Shown here in pieces: positions 35,019 through 43,691 of a DNA stretch of 64,000 nt (its first letter is position 1; each line of letters begins with the position of its first letter). The stretch lies in the NCBI RefSeq assembly GCF_000424285.1, contig NZ_AUJP01000021.1:23134-87133 (forward strand). The letters are read 5' to 3'. Below the pieces are notes generated by a model. The model ran no database searches, was not told where the DNA came from, and was given only the letters and a program-made list of their open reading frames with translations. The stretch comes from Butyrivibrio sp. MB2005 (GTDB taxonomy: Bacteria > Bacillota > Clostridia > Lachnospirales > Lachnospiraceae). The position numbers were made by a program, and so were the translations under genes.

Positions 35019-36044
35019 TCAGTTGAAGTTATACAGTCTCTGAGCAAGCTTGTAACCTGCAAGAGTGATCTTCCTTCCGCCCTTACCCGGCAGATAAACG
35101 AATACACCCTCGATTCTGTATCTGAGCTTGCAGTAAAGAAGCAGGCTCTTTTTCTTGATATAATTCATGAGTTCTTTTCTCTTCTCGAGATTCTCACTGG
35201 TTCCCGAAGCAAGCATAAGTATGGTGGAGATCGCAGTAATGATCTCAAGATAGTTGAACATGTAATGATGACGTTTCCTGTTGGACTTGATCATTCCGAT
35301 GTTCTCAACATAGTAGTCAACCATGAGCTTATTTACACGGATCTGCTGATCAATTCGAGAGATCATGATCTGCTGATTAACGGACTGATCTGATCTTCCG
35401 ATGTAGTAATAGTAGAAGTTCACATCCAGATAGTACATGGTCTTAACAAAAGGAAGCGGATTAAATACATAGATGTTATCTACATAGAAGCAGTGCTCAG
35501 GGAGCTTAAGTCCGCAGTCCTTAAGAAGCTTTGTTCTGAAAATAACGGAATGCATAAGAAGATAATGTCCGATGGAAACCCTCTTTACATCATCCCAGGT
35601 GAAAAGCTCCTCGATAGGGAACATTCGGTTATATCTCATAACCTTGTGTCTCTGCTCGCCCTCTTTGTTATATACGAAATTGCTGATAAGAAGATCCAGT
35701 CTGTCATTACCGCCCACGAACTCCTCAAGGGTAGTAAGAATTTTCCTGTATGCGATCTCCTTTACCCAGTCATCACTGTCAACAACCTTAAAATACAAGC
35801 CTGTAGCATTCTCAAGTCCTGCGTTTACAGCTGAGCCGTGGCCGCCGTTGGGCTTGTGAATAGCCTTACAGATAGTAGGATATTTCTCGGCATATTCATC
35901 TGCTATCTTGGCAGTATCATCCTTTGAACCATCATCTACTATCAGAATCTCAACATCCTCTCCTCCAACAAGAAGGGACTCAATGCACTTCCTCATATAA
36001 TCCTGCGAATTGTAACAAGGAATTGCAATACTAAGTAACTTCAT
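35019..36044 (-). CDS. Family 2 glycosyltransferase
   Basis: A 341-aa GT-A enzyme with nucleotide-sugar motifs in order: IAIPCYNSQDYM at the start, LIVDDGSKDDT (~35), and the metal-binding DSDDWV (~93), followed by a long C-terminal region rich in Tyr and basic residues (FYYYYIGRSDQS, KSNRKRHHYMFNY). No membrane helix is evident. Relatives add sugars to cell-surface polysaccharide or lipid. The acceptor and sugar cannot be told, and no other capsule gene is next to it. Confidence 0.9.
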   Translation of the reverse strand: MKLLSIAIPCYNSQDYMRKCIESLLVGGEDVEILIVDDGSKDDTAKIADEYAEKYPTICKAIHKPNGGHGSAVNAGLENATGLYFKVVDSDDWVKEIAYRKILTTLEEFVGGNDRLDLLISNFVYNKEGEQRHKVMRYNRMFPIEELFTWDDVKRVSIGHYLLMHSVIFRTKLLKDCGLKLPEHCFYVDNIYVFNPLPFVKTMYYLDVNFYYYYIGRSDQSVNQQIMISRIDQQIRVNKLMVDYYVENIGMIKSNRKRHHYMFNYLEIITAISTILMLASGTSENLEKRKELMNYIKKKSLLLYCKLRYRIEGVFVYLPGKGGRKITLAGYKLAQRLYNFN

Positions 36045-36079
36045 CTTCTCCCATATCTCCTTATAAAAATTTCTCTATA

Positions 36080-36772
36080 TTAACTGCGAAGTCTTGATAC
36101 TTCAAATCTCTGCTTCGTAAGAAGGCACTCTCTAAGCTCGGCGCATCTCTCATCGGGATCATCCCCGGGGATCTCGGTGTCAATCGCCATAGCCATCACA
36201 TCTATCATCTCGTTTGTGACAACGGGTCTTAAGAGGTTCAGCACTTCAAGTCTTGCAGCACATGTATCAGCGTCAAGGAAACGAACCACAAGAGGATTCA
36301 TGCCAAAATCCTCAGCCTCTTCCTCAATGGTGCGATTCATGTAATTACTGTTAACAGCACCTTCATCGGGAGTAACCACGTTAGACTTCTTTTCAGGTTC
36401 TTCTTTTTTGCCCCAATCTATGAGACTCTTTTTCTCGGGCTCTTCCTTCTTTTCGGGAACGATCGCTTTGGCTTCCTCCTTCTTCACAGGCGCAGCCTTC
36501 TTCTCCTCCACATGATCCATGGTATCTGCGGTGTCGTCATGTCCCGGTGTAAAAAGCTCGAAACGCATTCTCTGATCTGCGTTTGGATATTTCTCGTGAT
36601 CCACCTCTGAAACAAACTCTGAAAGAGGACGGGAATAAACCGTAAACTCTCCGTATAAAGCCTGATAGATTACGTACTCCTCACCGGTATCAGCATCCCT
36701 TGCGATGGTGATAACCTGATATTTCCCACCCTTAAAGTGTCTGTATAATTCCTGTGGTAATGGTTTTCTCAT
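36080..36772 (-). CDS. DUF1653-domain protein with charged linker
   Basis: The first ~65 residues, PLPQELYRHFKGGKYQVITI through EEYVIYQALYGEFTVYSRPL, are the DUF1653 domain, a small beta-fold of unknown function. A lysine/glutamate-rich linker contains a near-repeat (EEPEKKS twice), and a helical C-terminal part (MNPLVVRFLDADTCAARLEV) follows. I know no established role; relatives often appear in housekeeping neighbourhoods of clostridia. The ATG at 36772 is preferred to a TTG extension. It sits between holA (48 bp) and a GT2 gene on the same strand. Confidence 0.8.
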   Translation of the reverse strand: MRKPLPQELYRHFKGGKYQVITIARDADTGEEYVIYQALYGEFTVYSRPLSEFVSEVDHEKYPNADQRMRFELFTPGHDDTADTMDHVEEKKAAPVKKEEAKAIVPEKKEEPEKKSLIDWGKKEEPEKKSNVVTPDEGAVNSNYMNRTIEEEAEDFGMNPLVVRFLDADTCAARLEVLNLLRPVVTNEMIDVMAMAIDTEIPGDDPDERCAELRECLLTKQRFEVSRLRS

Positions 36773-36820
36773 AAGTCCATTATTCCCCCTTTGCAATTAG
36801 CATTATACCATATAAACCGA

Positions 36821-37843
36821 TTACTCTGTTCTCGATGATGCCTTAATAATGATCATCTCGATACTTATTGTATGGTCAAGTTTTCCTGATTTAACTGCTG
36901 CGTCGCTCTCAAGGCACATATCAAGAGAAGCCTTGATGCCGTCTCTCGTATAGCCCTTTACCCAGCCTATATATTTGGAAGCTATAAAAGGCGGCAAGGA
37001 CAGCGCCGATGCTATGGCATTCTGCGGGCGTCCCATCTCCGTCATCTCTTTTGTAATAAGAAGCAGATTAAACTGTCTCGAAATCAGCGCCAGAATCTGC
37101 TCAGGAGCTGTCTTTAATGCGATCAGCTCGTAGTAGATATCCATGGCCTTTTTCTGGTTCTTCTGAACGATGGCATCCGTCATCTCGAATATCCTGCTGG
37201 TAAGCCAGTTAGCGCAGATAGCATCAATATCCGCCTCTGTGACCTCGTCCCTGTCAATGCAATAGCAGATAAGCTTCTCCATCTCGTTGGCCATATTGGA
37301 CATATCGGTGCCCACGCGATTTATAAAATATGCGATAGCTCTTGGAGAGATTCGTTTTTTCTCTGCACCGAGTCTTGATACGATCCAGCGACCAAGCATC
37401 TGCTCGTCAGGAGTATCGCAGCTTATATCAAGGCCGATCTTATGGACTGCCTTGTACATATCTTTTCTCTTATCAACAGCTGATTCCACAAAGAGAAAAA
37501 CTGTGGTCTCTGATGGGCTTTTCAGATAGTCGGCAAGCTCAGGGCATCCGCTTTTGAAAAAGCCACTGTTTTCAATAATTATAACTCTTCTCTCTGCAAA
37601 AAAAGGAAGGGTCTCTGCCATATCGATTATCTCAAGAGGATTAAGATTGGCGCCTTCGTAATGCTGAAGGTTCATCTTATCTCCGCCGCCAAGCAGCGCC
37701 TTTTCAAGCTTGTCCCTGTTCTGGAGCCTTAGATAAGCCTCATCTCCGTAAATCAGATAGCAGGGCTTAAAGCTTCCGTTTGCTATATCTTCATTAATCT
37801 GTCTTTGCTTTACGGGATAATCCGTCGTCTTCTTTGCAGCCAT
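36821..37843 (-). CDS. holA: DNA polymerase III delta subunit
   Basis: HolA opens the sliding-clamp ring as part of the clamp loader. The 340-aa protein follows the Firmicute delta pattern: N-terminal PCYLIYGDEAYLRLQNRDKL (vestigial ATP-site region without a Walker A), LPFFAERRVIIIENSGFF, then the lid and collar domains (SNMANEMEKLICYC, AIVQKNQKKAMDIYYELI). It is the first gene of a leftward run with the DUF1653 gene, and its start is 70 bp from the divergent ACT gene. Confidence 0.92.
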   Translation of the reverse strand: MAAKKTTDYPVKQRQINEDIANGSFKPCYLIYGDEAYLRLQNRDKLEKALLGGGDKMNLQHYEGANLNPLEIIDMAETLPFFAERRVIIIENSGFFKSGCPELADYLKSPSETTVFLFVESAVDKRKDMYKAVHKIGLDISCDTPDEQMLGRWIVSRLGAEKKRISPRAIAYFINRVGTDMSNMANEMEKLICYCIDRDEVTEADIDAICANWLTSRIFEMTDAIVQKNQKKAMDIYYELIALKTAPEQILALISRQFNLLLITKEMTEMGRPQNAIASALSLPPFIASKYIGWVKGYTRDGIKASLDMCLESDAAVKSGKLDHTISIEMIIIKASSRTE

Positions 37844-37861
37844 ACTATAATCCTAATACCC

Positions 37862-37891
37862 TTGCTTCATTCTTACAACATGTTGTATTAT
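37862..37891 (+). promoter_or_regulatory. Promoter with embedded 12-bp palindrome (operator candidate)
   Basis: TTGCTT, 18-bp spacer, TATTAT before the ACT gene. The perfect palindrome ACAACATGTTGT (37875-37886) fills the spacer up to the -10, a position where a bound repressor would block RNA polymerase. The region is also the upstream region of divergent holA. Confidence 0.55.
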
Positions 37892-37913
37892 AACATATCG
37901 GGAGGGTAAAAAA

Positions 37914-38327
37914 ATGCTGAAACAGGTTTCTATTTATGCTGAAAACAAAAAAGGATGCTTCAAGACAATTACCGGTATCCTTAGAGAAAATGACATTAAC
38001 ATCTTAGGATCCGTTACCAATGATACAGCCGAGTTCGGAATCATTCGTATGGTAGTATCCGATCCCTATCGCTGCGTTGAGGTTCTCAAAGCCGCAGATT
38101 TTATCTGTAAGACCACTTCTGTTCTTGCTATTGAGTGCCCTGATGAAGTCGGTGCCTTTGACAAGATACTTAATTCTCTTTACGAGAGCAATATCAACGT
38201 AAATTACACATATCTGTCATTCAACCGCGAATCCGGTCTTCCTATTATGGTAATGCATACCGATGATGTCCACGCAGTTGAGAACATCCTTATCAATAAA
38301 GGTTATAACTGCATTGGTGAGAATTAA
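37914..38327 (+). CDS. Double ACT-domain protein
   Basis: A 137-aa protein made only of two ACT domains (~1-70 and ~71-137): KQVSIYAENKKGCFKTITGI and AIECPDEVGAFDKILNSLYE each show the beta-alpha-beta start with the ligand-binding glycine loop. ACT domains bind amino acids; stand-alone pairs like this are thought to act as sensors or to regulate amino-acid metabolism, but the ligand is unknown. It forms a single-gene unit with a strong ribosome site (GGGAGGG), an operator-like palindrome in its promoter and its own terminator. Confidence 0.88.
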   Translation: MLKQVSIYAENKKGCFKTITGILRENDINILGSVTNDTAEFGIIRMVVSDPYRCVEVLKAADFICKTTSVLAIECPDEVGAFDKILNSLYESNINVNYTYLSFNRESGLPIMVMHTDDVHAVENILINKGYNCIGEN

Positions 38328-38365
38328 AAGGAAATATATAAGATAAAATTTAATTGATTTAAAGA

Positions 38366-38395
38366 AAAAACGCGAGCTCCCCAGCCCGCGTTTTT
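38366..38395. terminator. Terminator of the ACT gene
   Basis: AAAACGCG/CGCGTTTT with inner GCT/AGC pairing and a 4-nt loop, followed by TTTTT. It also has A-rich sequence on the left, so it can serve the convergent small membrane gene. Confidence 0.8.
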
Positions 38396-38410
38396 AGTTA
38401 GATAATATAT

Positions 38411-38725
38411 TTAATTTTCATACCCGCTTTTTCCTGCTGCAATCAATCCGACTGCAAAAATCAAACAGATGGCAATTTCTACACAAATGATAAATTTATC
38501 ATTATCGTCTCGCTGAGCTCCAAGTACCTCCGCATCCTCCTCCGAATTTTCAGAAGCAGAAGCATCCGCATCAGCGGTGGACTCATCATCGAGTTCCTCA
38601 TATCTATTTGAATCTTCTGCAATCACCTCTGTATCCGCTGTAGCAGCATATACATTGTAATGCATATTCCCAGCGCCCAGCAGAATCATGACCAGAAGGA
38701 TCATACCTGCGATAAAGCGTTTCAT
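38411..38725 (-). CDS. Small two-helix membrane protein with acidic loop, unknown function
   Basis: A 104-aa protein: N-terminal signal-like helix (MKRFIAGMILLVMILLGAGN), an acidic outside segment rich in Glu, Asp, Ser and Ala (~35-70), and a C-terminal membrane helix (FIICVEIAICLIFAVGLIAA). No family recognised. The start is uncertain: AAGGAC lies 13 nt before the ATG at 38725, and a TTG four codons upstream is too close to it. A long inverted repeat lies ~55 bp upstream. Confidence 0.6.
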   Translation of the reverse strand: MKRFIAGMILLVMILLGAGNMHYNVYAATADTEVIAEDSNRYEELDDESTADADASASENSEEDAEVLGAQRDDNDKFIICVEIAICLIFAVGLIAAGKSGYEN

Positions 38726-38777
38726 CTTAATCCACAAGTCCTTTCAATTATGTATTTTTATACCCTTATTATATAAT

Positions 38778-38813
38778 ATGGTTCACCTTTCGTTACTACG
38801 AAAAGTGAACCAT
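38778..38813. repeat. Long inverted repeat (terminator or operator)
   Basis: ATGGTTCACCTTTCGT and ACGAAAAGTGAACCAT form a 16-bp stem with one mismatch and a 4-nt loop, between the GH3 stop and the small membrane gene. TTTTG follows on the plus side; leftward an AT-rich TATAAT-like stretch follows, which could be the -10 of the small gene, making the repeat an operator candidate. Confidence 0.6.
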
Positions 38814-38866
38814 TTTGTTCAAAACTCGTACTTGACAAAGTGCAAATTTTGCTGTATAGGATTCGA

Positions 38867-40957
38867 TTATTTTACCTCTTGAAGATCAAGTGCATTAGTT
38901 CCAACTGCATATTTTCCTATTCCTGTGCTGTCAGAAACAGGGATTTCCACTGTAATTGACGAATTTGACTTAAGATATGTCTTTTCAAATCCAACGAGAC
39001 TAAGATACGGCATCTGCTCATCGGGAAGTCTGTAGACCTGAATAAGCTCAGATCCGTCAATATCGCTCTTGTTTGTAAGAGTCAGCTTTACAATATGTCT
39101 TCCGGTATTATATGAAATATCGGAAATCTCAAACTCCGAATAGGATAGTCCATAGCCGAAGGGGAACTGTACGGGGATATTCTCCTTGCAGGTATGTCTG
39201 TAGCCTATGAAAAATCCTTCTCTGTAATGAACAAGCTCCTTATCGCCAAAGTCTCCAACAGATATTCCGGAGCAGTCCTCCTTCTTGCAATAGAAGGTCT
39301 CAGGAAGATGTCCGCTGGGTGATATATCACCTAAAATAACTTCAGCAAGAGCATTTCCGCCCTCCATACCGTTGTAGTACATATAAAGAAGTGCTTTACA
39401 TTTTGAAAGCCATCTTGTCATATCGACGCATCCGCCGCCGACCATAACAACAACAGTGTCAGGACGCTTTTCAAGAAGCGCTTCCAAAAGTTCATTCTGC
39501 TCGTAGGGAAGATCCAAGTCTGCTCTGTCAACGCCCTCAGAATCAATATCATGATTCAGACCGCCCACAAAAATTACATGGTCATAATCTTCGCAAACAT
39601 CTAGAACTTCATTGCGAAGCTTCTCTCTGTAGGCCTTGAGCTCTGCATCTGCTTTTTCCTTATCAGCTGTGCTGCCGCCGGAATTCTGAAGGCTGAGTGC
39701 CTGCCAGTTGGTGCCGCCTGCTTCCATTTCTACATTTAATGCGCTTGCATAGCCTCTCAGATAGTCGAACTTTGTGCTGCCTCCGACTCTTGCCTTTAAT
39801 CCCATGAGAGGAGTTATCTCGTAGAGTGCCTTGATCTCAGCACTTCCTCCTGCATTGGAATGAGTGCGGTTAGCATTCTCGCCCACAACAAGTATCTTTT
39901 TATCCTTGATCAAAGGTCTGATGAGAGGAAGAGTATTGTCCTCATTTTTCAAAAGAACAACGCTCTCTCTTGCTATATCAAGCACATCCGCCCTTGCGGC
40001 AAAGCTGTTGTATGGAGCATCCTTTCTTATAAGTCTGTCCTCATCAAGCATGTTAAGGCGCAGCATCAGAATAAGGATATGTAGTACCTTCTCATCAATA
40101 AGAGCTTCATCAATCTCGCCATCCTCAACCATCTTCTTAAGAGGATTAGCGAATTTGTATTCATCAAAATTATCCCTTACTGACATCTCACAGTCTATTG
40201 CTGCTTCTGCTGCCTTTTTTGTATCGTTGACAGCGCCCCAGTCAGATACCACAAAGCCCTCATAACCCCACTTTTCACGGAGGGTCTCGTTAAGCAGGAA
40301 CTTACTCTCACTGCAAAGTTCGCCCTTTATTCTGTTGTAGGCACTCATCACACTGTAGGGATTTGCTGCATCGATGACATCCTTGAAAACCTTGAGATAA
40401 AGGTCATTTAAAACATCATCATCTATCTCTTCATCCACGCCAAGTCTTCCGCTCTCCTGATTATTCAGGGCAAAATGCTTAAGACATGCAGCAACGTCCC
40501 ACTGCTGAATACCCTTTACATACTCAGAAGCAAGCTGCGATGTAAGGAACGGATCCTCACTGTAATACTCGAAATTTCTTCCGCAAAGAGGTGTCCTCTT
40601 CAAATTTATACCGGGAGCAAGGATTACATCCTTTCCTCTGCCCCTTGCTTCGGAACCAAGAACACTTCCTGCTCTCTCTGAAAGCTTTCTGTTCCAGGTA
40701 GCTGCGATGGCACTGTTGCAGGGAATGTAGGTAACATAGTCATCCGAATTGCCAACAGGTATCCACTGGCTCGGCTGAAAATCCGCGCGAACGCCGCAGG
40801 GACCATCCGACATTGTAAGAGGCGGAATGCCAAGGCGCTCTACTCCCTTTGTTCTAAAGAGCTCGTTGCCGTGGATCATTCCGATCTTTTCATCAAGTGT
40901 CAGCTCTTCAAGTATCTCTTCTGCTCTAAAACGCAGTGTCTGTATGCTGCCCTCCAT
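38867..40957 (-). CDS. GH3 beta-glucosidase-type glycoside hydrolase
   Basis: A 696-aa intracellular enzyme (no signal peptide). The GH3 N-terminal barrel has LTMSDGPCGVR, the substrate-binding KHF (160-162) and the nucleophile Asp239 in YEGFVVSDWGAV. The alpha/beta GH3 C-domain includes NRTHSNAGGSAEIKALYEIT, and an Fn3-like domain (LVGFEKTYLKSNSSITVEIP) ends the protein. It removes terminal beta-linked glucose or related sugars from oligosaccharides; exact specificity (gluco-, xylo-, arabino-) is open. It lies 35 bp downstream of the GH42 gene, so the two likely act together on imported plant or host oligosaccharides. GGAGATTT precedes the ATG. Confidence 0.93.
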   Translation of the reverse strand: MEGSIQTLRFRAEEILEELTLDEKIGMIHGNELFRTKGVERLGIPPLTMSDGPCGVRADFQPSQWIPVGNSDDYVTYIPCNSAIAATWNRKLSERAGSVLGSEARGRGKDVILAPGINLKRTPLCGRNFEYYSEDPFLTSQLASEYVKGIQQWDVAACLKHFALNNQESGRLGVDEEIDDDVLNDLYLKVFKDVIDAANPYSVMSAYNRIKGELCSESKFLLNETLREKWGYEGFVVSDWGAVNDTKKAAEAAIDCEMSVRDNFDEYKFANPLKKMVEDGEIDEALIDEKVLHILILMLRLNMLDEDRLIRKDAPYNSFAARADVLDIARESVVLLKNEDNTLPLIRPLIKDKKILVVGENANRTHSNAGGSAEIKALYEITPLMGLKARVGGSTKFDYLRGYASALNVEMEAGGTNWQALSLQNSGGSTADKEKADAELKAYREKLRNEVLDVCEDYDHVIFVGGLNHDIDSEGVDRADLDLPYEQNELLEALLEKRPDTVVVMVGGGCVDMTRWLSKCKALLYMYYNGMEGGNALAEVILGDISPSGHLPETFYCKKEDCSGISVGDFGDKELVHYREGFFIGYRHTCKENIPVQFPFGYGLSYSEFEISDISYNTGRHIVKLTLTNKSDIDGSELIQVYRLPDEQMPYLSLVGFEKTYLKSNSSITVEIPVSDSTGIGKYAVGTNALDLQEVK

Positions 40958-40992
40958 AAATCTCCAATCTGCTGAACATGCATCAGCTGCAC

Positions 40993-43023
40993 TTACTTCA
41001 TAATCTTTATGATATGCACATCCTTAGGCGCGATCTTGTGCATACCTGCGCCAAATTCTATGCCATTAATTATTTCCATGCCCTCGTCGTGAAGCTCGTA
41101 GATACCCTCTGAATCGCCGTGATTCAGAATATAAATGACGATTGCGGTATCATCCTCTCTGCTGGTAACCTCTACGCCCTCTGATGCGTACATAAGTGAA
41201 TGCACACCGGAGGAAGCAAGGACATCTGATAAAAATGCCGCTCTAAAGCTCTCATCTGATGAGGTTGCAATATAGTAGGCTTTTCCTTTTCCGAACTTAT
41301 TACTGGTGACAACAGGCATTCCGTGATAGAAATCCTCCAGATATCCGTAGTCATCCTTCATCTTAGCGGTCTCCAGATGTATTAGATCACAGAGGATTCT
41401 TGCGGGATAACGCTGTCCGTGATAACTGAAGCTGTTGCACTTATCAGGTCCAAAGGAATCCGTCTCCTCTACCCAGATACCCAGAATATCGCGAAGCTTG
41501 CCGGGATAACCGCCTGTTATTACCAGGTCATTTTCCTGAACATAGCCGCTGAAAAATCCTGTCACGAAGGTTCCGCCGTTTTCCACAAAGCTTCTGATCC
41601 TCTCGTCAAGATCGCCCTTAACCATGTAAAGAACAGGTGCAATAACAACTCTGTATTTACTAAAGTCAGCATCCTGACCGATGATGTCCACATTGACATT
41701 CATGTTCCTGAGAGACTCGTAGTAATCACCAACCAGCTCTCTGTAAGCCAGGTCTTTGCTGGGGCCTGCAGAATACTCAACTGCCCACCAGTTATCCCAG
41801 TCAAACATGATCGCCACATCAGAATGAGTCCTCATGCCGATGGTGGCATTACCTATATCACGAAGCTCTTTTCCAAGAGCAGTTATCTCTCTGAAAACTC
41901 TGGTGTTCCCTGTTCCCACATGATCTATTACCGCGCCGTGATATTTCTCGCAGGCTCCGATACTTCTTCTCATTTGGAAAAAGAGAACACTGTCGGCACC
42001 ATGTGCCATAGCCTGATAGCTCCAAAGTCTCATTACACCCGGTCTCTTAAGGGCATTGTAGGGCTGCCAGTTAGTTACGCTGGGAGTCTGCTCCATAAGT
42101 GCGAAAGGCGCACCGTCTCCGCAGCCTCTCATAAGATCGTGGCTCATGGCAATTCTTGCAGGTGAATCCGAAGGTCCGGGGTAATTGTCCCAGGATACGA
42201 AATCCATCTCTTTTGCCCACTTCTGATAATCAAGGGGCTTAAAGAATGCCATGAGATTGGTGGTTACGTTGGCATCGGGAATGATCTCCTTGATGGCATC
42301 TCTCTCAAGCTTGTAGCAATCAAGGATAGCATCAGACATAAATCTCTTGTAATCGATGGAGATTCCCTGAAAATCAGTGTGTGCTCTTCCCATGAATTCG
42401 AACTCCTCAGAGAGCTCGTTGGGCGCAACAATCTCATCAAAGTCATAGAAGGTATGTCCCCAGAATGAGGTATTCCATGCTTTGTTCACATCATAGATAG
42501 TCTTATATCTGTCGGAAACCCAGTTCCTGAACGCATTCTCACAGTTCTCGCAATAGCACTCGCCGCCGAACTCGTTTGAGATATGCCACGCTATTATATT
42601 TCTCTGATGCTGATAGTGCTCAGCAAGCTTGGTTGCCAGCCTATGCGCATACTTTTTATATGTGGGACTTGAAGGACACGAATTGTGGCGACCGCCGAAC
42701 TTACGCTTTCTGCCCTTATAATCGACTCTAAGAATATCAGGGTGTCTCTTAGCCATCCACGCGGGATGTGCTCCTGTAGACGTAGCCATGATAATATTCA
42801 TATCATTTTCAGTGACAAGCTTAACTATCTTATCCAGCTTGTCGAAGTTGTACTCATCCTCTGAAGGCTGCAGAGCTGCCCATGAAAAAACGTTCAGCGT
42901 AACGGTATCAATACCCGCCTGCTTGAACAGCTTCATGTCCTCCTCCCAAACATCCTCCGGCCACTGCTCCGGATTGTAGTCACCTCCATAAGGAATTTTG
43001 TTTATTTTTTCGTTCCAGCTCAT
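40993..43023 (-). CDS. GH42 beta-galactosidase
   Basis: A 676-aa cytoplasmic enzyme of family GH42. It opens with the family start PYGGDYNPEQWPEDVWEEDM; the acid/base is Glu151 (AWHISNEFGG) and the nucleophile Glu311 (FALMEQTPS). The four zinc cysteines are Cys116, 156, 158 and 161 (CYCENC). The trimerisation domain and a C-terminal beta domain follow. GH42 enzymes release galactose (sometimes arabinopyranose) from plant oligosaccharides. The AAGGAGGGGG ribosome site is very strong, suggesting high expression, and GH3 is the next gene in the operon. No transporter or regulator for it is adjacent. Confidence 0.95.
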   Translation of the reverse strand: MSWNEKINKIPYGGDYNPEQWPEDVWEEDMKLFKQAGIDTVTLNVFSWAALQPSEDEYNFDKLDKIVKLVTENDMNIIMATSTGAHPAWMAKRHPDILRVDYKGRKRKFGGRHNSCPSSPTYKKYAHRLATKLAEHYQHQRNIIAWHISNEFGGECYCENCENAFRNWVSDRYKTIYDVNKAWNTSFWGHTFYDFDEIVAPNELSEEFEFMGRAHTDFQGISIDYKRFMSDAILDCYKLERDAIKEIIPDANVTTNLMAFFKPLDYQKWAKEMDFVSWDNYPGPSDSPARIAMSHDLMRGCGDGAPFALMEQTPSVTNWQPYNALKRPGVMRLWSYQAMAHGADSVLFFQMRRSIGACEKYHGAVIDHVGTGNTRVFREITALGKELRDIGNATIGMRTHSDVAIMFDWDNWWAVEYSAGPSKDLAYRELVGDYYESLRNMNVNVDIIGQDADFSKYRVVIAPVLYMVKGDLDERIRSFVENGGTFVTGFFSGYVQENDLVITGGYPGKLRDILGIWVEETDSFGPDKCNSFSYHGQRYPARILCDLIHLETAKMKDDYGYLEDFYHGMPVVTSNKFGKGKAYYIATSSDESFRAAFLSDVLASSGVHSLMYASEGVEVTSREDDTAIVIYILNHGDSEGIYELHDEGMEIINGIEFGAGMHKIAPKDVHIIKIMK

Positions 43024-43189
43024 GCCCCCTCCTTGTTTTGCGTATAGCCCATTTTGTTATATTTTATCACAGCTGCGGGGTATTGAGAGGGCATTAAATC
43101 CTTAATTTTCAATAAAAACCATTATTTTTGCAGGATTTAACTGTTCTGACCGTTGTAGTGAGGAAGCCTTGTCAGTACAAAGAAGGTTA

Positions 43190-43669
43190 TTACAGTTCCT
43201 TTTCGTAGCAAAGAAAATCCTGATCGTACATGAAGCATTCCCCCACCACGTTAAAGCCAAAGTGGGAATAGCACGAAATGGCTTTTTTATTTTCTTTGTT
43301 TACAAGGAAATGAATACTCTTGTAACCGCGCTCCTTAAGAGTTTTCATGCCATGGGCGATGAGCTGTCTGCCGATACCCTTACTTTGAAGCGATGGGGAA
43401 ACCGCAACCCTTGCAAGCTCTCCGCCGGGGAATATGCTCTTATCCCAGCAGTCAAGGCTGTCCACAGCTTCATCCTCTTCAAGTGATATTGCAGCTACGA
43501 CCTTTTCATTTTCTTTTACTACGAATAAAGCATCTCGGGACAGGTCGAAGTCAATGGTCTCATCTGATGGATAATCCTCATCCCAAAAACAAAACTCCCT
43601 GCCCTTTTGCTCATTGTATAAATCCATTACCTGTTTTCTGTCATTCTCAGTAGCTAAAACTATTTCCAA
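43190..43669 (-). CDS. GNAT-family N-acetyltransferase
   Basis: A 159-aa single-domain acetyl-CoA-dependent transferase. The CoA-binding motif A is RVAVSPSLQSKGIGRQLI and the end (AISCYSHFGFNVVGECFMYD) is the usual C-terminal strand pair. The substrate is unknown. The start is a TTG (43669) with GGGG 7 nt upstream. It follows the Fic gene by 22 bp and may share its transcript. Confidence 0.87.
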   Translation of the reverse strand: MEIVLATENDRKQVMDLYNEQKGREFCFWDEDYPSDETIDFDLSRDALFVVKENEKVVAAISLEEDEAVDSLDCWDKSIFPGGELARVAVSPSLQSKGIGRQLIAHGMKTLKERGYKSIHFLVNKENKKAISCYSHFGFNVVGECFMYDQDFLCYEKEL

Positions 43670-43691
43670 AACTTTTCCCCATTTCTAAATT

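Noticed and set aside
41419..42165. A 248-codon plus-strand frame inside the GH42 gene
   Set aside because: It is fully antisense to the GH42 catalytic domain, whose active-site residues are intact.
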